From an uncultured Desulfobulbaceae bacterium (lineage in GTDB: Bacteria > Desulfobacterota > Desulfobulbia > Desulfobulbales > Desulfobulbaceae): a stretch of DNA of 10,212 bases. A program made the position numbers and the translations under genes. The notes beneath the pieces are model-generated. The model had not been told where the DNA came from. It ran no database searches and saw nothing but the letters and a program-made list of their open reading frames with translations. The stretch is taken from the NCBI GenBank assembly GCA_945787305.1, contig CALZIH010000075.1, forward strand, positions 1 to 10,212. Reading direction: 5' to 3'. Positions 7,267-10,212 of this stretch are shown piece by piece (position 1 is the first letter of the stretch; every line of letters starts with the position of its first letter).

Positions 7267-7316
7267 CCACGTAAATAAATACTCTCTTCAGGCAATCTTC
7301 AGACAACAAATCTCTT

Positions 7317-7345
7317 TTCATACCAAATTGAGGGAAAATTTGCCA
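7317..7345 (-). promoter_or_regulatory. Weak candidate sigma-70 promoter for leuB-prs
   Basis: On the - strand TGGCAA (7345-7340) is 17 bases from TATGAA (7322-7317). The -10 box is preceded by TGG, giving an extended TGn form. The -35 match is poor (3 of 6) and the -10 matches 4 of 6. It would give a leader of roughly 90 bases before the leuB ATG. Confidence 0.25.
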
Positions 7346-7448
7346 GTAGGGTTATGAGGACTTTGAAAAATTGTATTTTCGTGTGTACATCTTTTTTGTC
7401 TGTCGACGAGACGAGACCTATCGACTCGAGATCAGGTAACTCTTGCGA

Positions 7449-7477
7449 TTGACATTCACCCGAGCCTTTCTTATTTT
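7449..7477 (+). promoter_or_regulatory. Sigma-70 promoter for the PQQ-type dehydrogenase gene
   Basis: A perfect -35 box TTGACA (7449-7454) is separated by exactly 17 bases from TATTTT (7472-7477), which matches the -10 consensus at 4 of 6 positions. It faces the gene at 7572 and predicts a start near 7484 and a leader of about 88 bases. Confidence 0.6.
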
Positions 7478-7571
7478 TAGTTCATTGTTTTCTTCAACTT
7501 TGTTTCAGCGGCATAGTGGATGTTTGGCACTCAGCAAAACTACAATTTGAACTGGGCCGGAGGTTAAGAAA

Positions 7572-8864
7572 ATGAACATGCGAACCCTCTTGATATTTGG
7601 TTTGATCTCCCTGTGGCCTGGGGTGTCATCTGCTCTCCAGCTGGTTGCGCAGGCAATAACCGTCAACGGTAAATCAACCGTGTTACAGGTACCGGCCGGT
7701 ACCGTGGTTGAATTCATGGCCGAAATGAGCAGACCCCGTTTCCTGACAGTTGGCCCGGATAATGAATTGCTTATCGGTTCCAGGGTTATGGCGGGAGGGA
7801 ACTCCAGGATTTATCGACTGGCAAGTCCCTATACCAACGCTGCAATATTGGCGAGCCTTCCCGGTTATCATCACAGTGTGGTTTACCGCCAGGGCACGCT
7901 GTTTTCAGCAGAAACCGCTGGTTTATGGAAAGTCGCTTACAACGGCCTGTCGACATCACTCAGTGCCGGCGATTTTACCCAGTATGTTGCTCTTCCTTCT
8001 CTCACAGGCGGGCATAACAGCCGCACCGTCGTAGTCGGTCCCGATGGCACCTTGTATGTTGGCATTGGTATTTCCGGCAACTGTTCAAACGAATACCTTG
8101 CCGGCAACCTCCCCGAGTATGATTTTGAACACCGCCGTGGTGGCGTTTATACAGTCGATGAATCAGGAACCAACGCAACACTGGTGCCGTTTTCATCAGG
8201 CTTACGCAATCCGATCGGCATGGCTTTTGATCCCGCTTCCGGATTCATGTGGGCAACCAACGCGGGATCCGACAACCTGGGCTATAATCAACCAAAGGAA
8301 ATATTTTCCCGTCTCAACCAAGGATCCTATCACGGCATGCCATGGTTCCAATATATCAACGGTTCGTTTCAAGATGGTCAATGTATTAATACCAATGCCG
8401 CGCCTCGGCCCGCCCACGAGGCAACGCCTCCGGCAGTCACCTTTGAGGCGCGGAGTACGCCCCTGGGAGTTACCTTTGTCAGCGGCAATTCGCTTGGTTC
8501 AGCATTTTCCGGCAACGCTCTTGTCTCCATTCATGGTTCCTGGGCTACGGACCCCTCCCGTGGTGGAGGTCTGGAAACCCGTCGCCCTCCAAAAGTTGTG
8601 ATGGTCAGTTTTTCCGGTAGCCAGCCGACGACTGTTGAAGATGTGATCACGGGGTTTCAGCGCAATGACGGCAGCCGTTTTGCCCGGCCGAGCGGAGCAT
8701 TAACGGGGCCGGATGGGCATTTCTACTTCACCAGCGACGGCGGTGATATCCAGGGTTTGTTTCGGCTGCGCAGGCAAACCACTGGACCGATATCGGCAAC
8801 GGAAAGCACCGGGGAATCAATATCAGCAGCAGTTTCCTTGTTGTTGAACAAGGATGAGCTCTGA
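7572..8864 (+). CDS. Secreted PQQ-dependent sugar/sorbosone dehydrogenase-family beta-propeller
   Basis: The protein has 430 residues, with a Sec signal peptide to about residue 21 (cleavage after VSSA), so it acts in the periplasm or outside the cell. The fold is a beta-propeller of the soluble glucose/sorbosone dehydrogenase type. GGHNSRTVVVGPDGTLYVGIG (from residue 146) contains H148, which matches the position of the catalytic histidine in soluble glucose dehydrogenase. SGLRNPIGMAFDP (209-221) contains R212, matching the conserved PQQ-contacting region, and is followed by the usual EIF...G.YHGMPW stretch. A SIHGSW motif and SGALTGPDGHFYFTSD come near the C-terminus. GGAGG (7559-7563) lies 8 bases before the ATG, and a good promoter lies upstream. 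The substrate is unknown, no PQQ-synthesis gene is in view, and some relatives may not be enzymes. The gene stands alone, converging on the SGNH gene. Confidence 0.85.
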   Translation: MNMRTLLIFGLISLWPGVSSALQLVAQAITVNGKSTVLQVPAGTVVEFMAEMSRPRFLTVGPDNELLIGSRVMAGGNSRIYRLASPYTNAAILASLPGYHHSVVYRQGTLFSAETAGLWKVAYNGLSTSLSAGDFTQYVALPSLTGGHNSRTVVVGPDGTLYVGIGISGNCSNEYLAGNLPEYDFEHRRGGVYTVDESGTNATLVPFSSGLRNPIGMAFDPASGFMWATNAGSDNLGYNQPKEIFSRLNQGSYHGMPWFQYINGSFQDGQCINTNAAPRPAHEATPPAVTFEARSTPLGVTFVSGNSLGSAFSGNALVSIHGSWATDPSRGGGLETRRPPKVVMVSFSGSQPTTVEDVITGFQRNDGSRFARPSGALTGPDGHFYFTSDGGDIQGLFRLRRQTTGPISATESTGESISAAVSLLLNKDEL

Positions 8865-8933
8865 GACGAGATCCACAGCCACAATTGATCCAGGCAGGGG
8901 GAAGCCCTTTCCTCTTCGTTAATACAGGAAAAA

Positions 8934-9926
8934 TTAAGGCTCAATCGGCAGAACCCGCCAGCCATCTGTTTCCGTGAACTCGCGGGCCGCAAAACACCAG
9001 ACAACGACCTTTTTCCCTACCCAGTAATCAGGCATGCGTTGCGCCTTTCGGTAGAGGCTCAGCCGTGCAGGTGTTGCCCCGGAACCTCGTACGCCAAGGA
9101 CATCAATGGGCCGGGCCAATACAAAGGACAGCTGATCTGAGATGCCACCACCCTTGGCATGCATATCGCCACCAGCATGAAACACCAGCACATGGCTGTC
9201 GCCAAGGACCAAAATCGGGCTTGAGGCATCCGGTTCCGGCCAACGGCCCGAGGCGTCGATTATCTCTTGAATGGAGACGACCTCCTTTTGTTGTTGCTCA
9301 CTGCCGCCGAGCATCTGCCGCAAGTCGCCTGTAATCTCTCTATCACTCCATTTCCCAGTAAATTTTACTGTGCCCTTCGGCACAACTTTTACCACTTCAT
9401 CAGCAATCCGATTTGCCGCCACAGTTGCCCCAAAACCTGACCAATGGGTGTCTTCGCGGCAATACAAGGGCTTTTCCTGGTTTTTTTTCTGGGCATAAAA
9501 GTCCTCTCGCAAGTCAAGGACCCGGACACCTTTATCTCGAAGAATCTTGTAATACTGATCAAGCGAAGCTCCCCACTCCTTGTTTTTTTTGGAATCGGGG
9601 ACATGCTCGGCATAGATCAATGCTTTCGGCGGAACCGGCACCAGGAGCAAGATGATATTCTTTTCTGCCAAGGCCCGGTGGAAGGCAGTGATGGCCGGCG
9701 TAGGATCTTTCGCATCGGCACGGTCGGCCCGGCTCGCAGTTTTTGCGTAATCACCCCAAAAGGGACCGGTATTTAGAAACCGTAATTCCTGCTCAAGGAA
9801 CAACCAGCCTTCGGTTCCCGAAACGACCTGGGACGCAATCTCTGCAGATACATTGGCCGTCCATAACAACACACTGAAAAAAAGCAGAAAATGCCCTCGA
9901 CGATAGAAACACTGTAAATTCTTCAT
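8934..9926 (-). CDS. Secreted AlgJ/AlgX-like SGNH protein, probable polysaccharide O-acetyltransferase
   Basis: In AlgJ/AlgX-type systems such proteins move acetyl groups onto an exported polysaccharide in the periplasm, using acetyl delivered by an MBOAT membrane protein. I start at the ATG at 9926 (330 residues): it opens with a signal peptide or anchor (MKNLQCFYRRG, a hydrophobic core, ANVSA at 24-28), and GGAGGAG (9943-9937) lies 10 bases upstream. The upstream in-frame extension overlaps the preceding gene and is not needed. The N-terminal QVVSGTEGWLFLEQEL and the VPVPPKALIY segment are family hallmarks. The likely catalytic set is D159 and H161 in EDTHW and S244 in GDSH (242-245). The C-terminal VVVWCFAAREFTE is also family-typical. 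The catalytic residues are all present, but the acceptor glycan is unknown. Confidence 0.85.
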   Translation of the reverse strand: MKNLQCFYRRGHFLLFFSVLLWTANVSAEIASQVVSGTEGWLFLEQELRFLNTGPFWGDYAKTASRADRADAKDPTPAITAFHRALAEKNIILLLVPVPPKALIYAEHVPDSKKNKEWGASLDQYYKILRDKGVRVLDLREDFYAQKKNQEKPLYCREDTHWSGFGATVAANRIADEVVKVVPKGTVKFTGKWSDREITGDLRQMLGGSEQQQKEVVSIQEIIDASGRWPEPDASSPILVLGDSHVLVFHAGGDMHAKGGGISDQLSFVLARPIDVLGVRGSGATPARLSLYRKAQRMPDYWVGKKVVVWCFAAREFTETDGWRVLPIEP

Positions 9927-9933
9927 GCTCTGA

Positions 9934-10212
9934 TCACTCCTCCAACAGTTTACCCCAAAGCGGTTCTTGCAACTGCAGCTCCAGTTCATCCAGCTCACTT
10001 CGATTCAGCCCATCCATTTCTTCGGCAACATCATCCCAACTGCTGAGCAAACACTCAACTTCATCGCCGGGTTTCAGCCTGGCGGCACCGGTCCAGACAT
10101 TATCTTTCATACTGCGCATGAAAACAACGGCCTGGGTAAACGACTCTGGATTCTCCTCGAAGGCGATGTCAACCAGATGGATTGACACGACATGATCCCG
10201 ATAGGGAACGCT
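9934..10212 (-). CDS. C-terminal part of a gene running off the right edge, probably an SGNH/AlgJ-associated protein
   Basis: The visible 92 residues start SVPYRDHVVSIHLVDI at the window edge. The frame stays open to base 10212, so the GTG at 10188 is unlikely to be the start. Further on it reads RSMKDNVWTGAARLKPGDEV and ends NRSELDELELQLQEPLWGKL. The pattern of a PYRD...VV strand, a residue-rich W..AAR.K.GD turn and an acidic tail recalls C-terminal domains I associate with AlgX/AlgJ-related O-acetylation proteins, but this is recollection, not an alignment. There is no signal or membrane segment in this part. The stop lies 7 bases before the SGNH gene start, whose Shine-Dalgarno adjoins it, so the two are one operon. 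Confidence 0.6.
   Translation of the reverse strand, partial: SVPYRDHVVSIHLVDIAFEENPESFTQAVVFMRSMKDNVWTGAARLKPGDEVECLLSSWDDVAEEMDGLNRSELDELELQLQEPLWGKLLEE

Larger units (their letters stand above)
7219..7571. other. Divergent intergenic region between leuB and the sugar dehydrogenase gene
   Basis: This 353-base non-coding stretch should hold the promoters of both flanking genes. It contains a strong-looking + strand promoter (7449-7477), a weak candidate - strand promoter (7317-7345) and a short perfect hairpin (7253-7266), each listed separately. Around 7402-7430 there is a cluster of CGAGA/TCGAC-type short repeats and a CTCGAG palindrome that could be an operator, though nothing shows this directly. 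I found no leucine-rich leader peptide ahead of leuB and no RNA gene. Confidence 0.6.

Noticed and set aside
8853..8864. The dehydrogenase protein ends in KDEL, the eukaryotic ER-retention signal.
   Set aside because: The gene has bacterial promoter and Shine-Dalgarno signals and bacterial neighbours. Four matching residues at a C-terminus can arise by chance, and bacteria have no ER retrieval.
8893..8918. AGGG/CCCT pairing in the short gap between the convergent dehydrogenase and SGNH genes as a shared terminator.
   Set aside because: The stem is only 4 bp and is not followed by a T-run on either strand.
9927..9998. A 24-residue N-terminal extension of the SGNH protein starting at 9998.
   Set aside because: It would overlap the preceding gene by 65 bases and put Trp- and Cys-rich sequence ahead of a normal signal peptide. 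The ATG at 9926 has a good Shine-Dalgarno.

Overview
This is a bacterial chromosomal window of densely packed housekeeping genes plus one accessory cell-envelope region. The best guess for the source is a Desulfobacterota (former Deltaproteobacteria) relative, possibly Desulfobulbales-like. That guess rests on three things: lysS sits directly ahead of a LolC/E permease and its LolD ATPase, a periplasmic c-type cytochrome lies inside that cluster, and leuB lies close to asd. It is an inference from gene order and protein character, not from any marker gene.

Left part (1-3668, + strand). The window opens inside lysS (lysyl-tRNA synthetase, N-terminus missing), which ends in an unusual run of nine lysines. 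Its stop overlaps the start of a small secreted monohaem cytochrome c. Next come a LolC/LolE-type permease and LolD, overlapping by 8 bases. These two form the inner-membrane machine that releases lipoproteins for transport to the outer membrane. A non-coding stretch of about 215 bases (3669-3883) with inverted and direct repeats separates this block from the convergent genes that follow.

Middle part (7218-3884, - strand). The order in the direction of transcription is leuB (3-isopropylmalate dehydrogenase), a divergent PRPP-synthetase homologue (prs-like), then asd (aspartate-semialdehyde dehydrogenase of the E. coli type). leuB and prs are 14 bases apart and look co-transcribed. Between prs and asd lies a 144-bp element with 18-bp imperfect terminal inverted repeats and a short flanking duplication. 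It has the form of a MITE, and no gene fits inside it. leuB and asd serve leucine and aspartate-family (Lys/Met/Thr, diaminopimelate) synthesis, and PRPP feeds His, Trp and nucleotide synthesis, so the cluster has a loose biosynthetic theme.

Right part (7219-10212). A 353-base intergenic region divides leuB from a divergently transcribed secreted beta-propeller protein of the PQQ-dependent sugar/sorbosone dehydrogenase family. That gene has a well-formed sigma-70 promoter and Shine-Dalgarno site. Facing it on the - strand are a secreted AlgJ/AlgX-like SGNH protein and, upstream of it, the 3' end of another gene that runs off the window. The pair is probably the end of a polysaccharide O-acetylation locus that continues past the right edge.

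I found no tRNA, rRNA, CRISPR array, phage gene or transposase. Nothing here is clearly a new multi-gene system. The points most worth a second look are the MITE, the Asp-to-Arg change in the PRPP loop of the prs-like protein, and the poly-lysine tail of the lysine-charging enzyme with its phased slippery heptamer.
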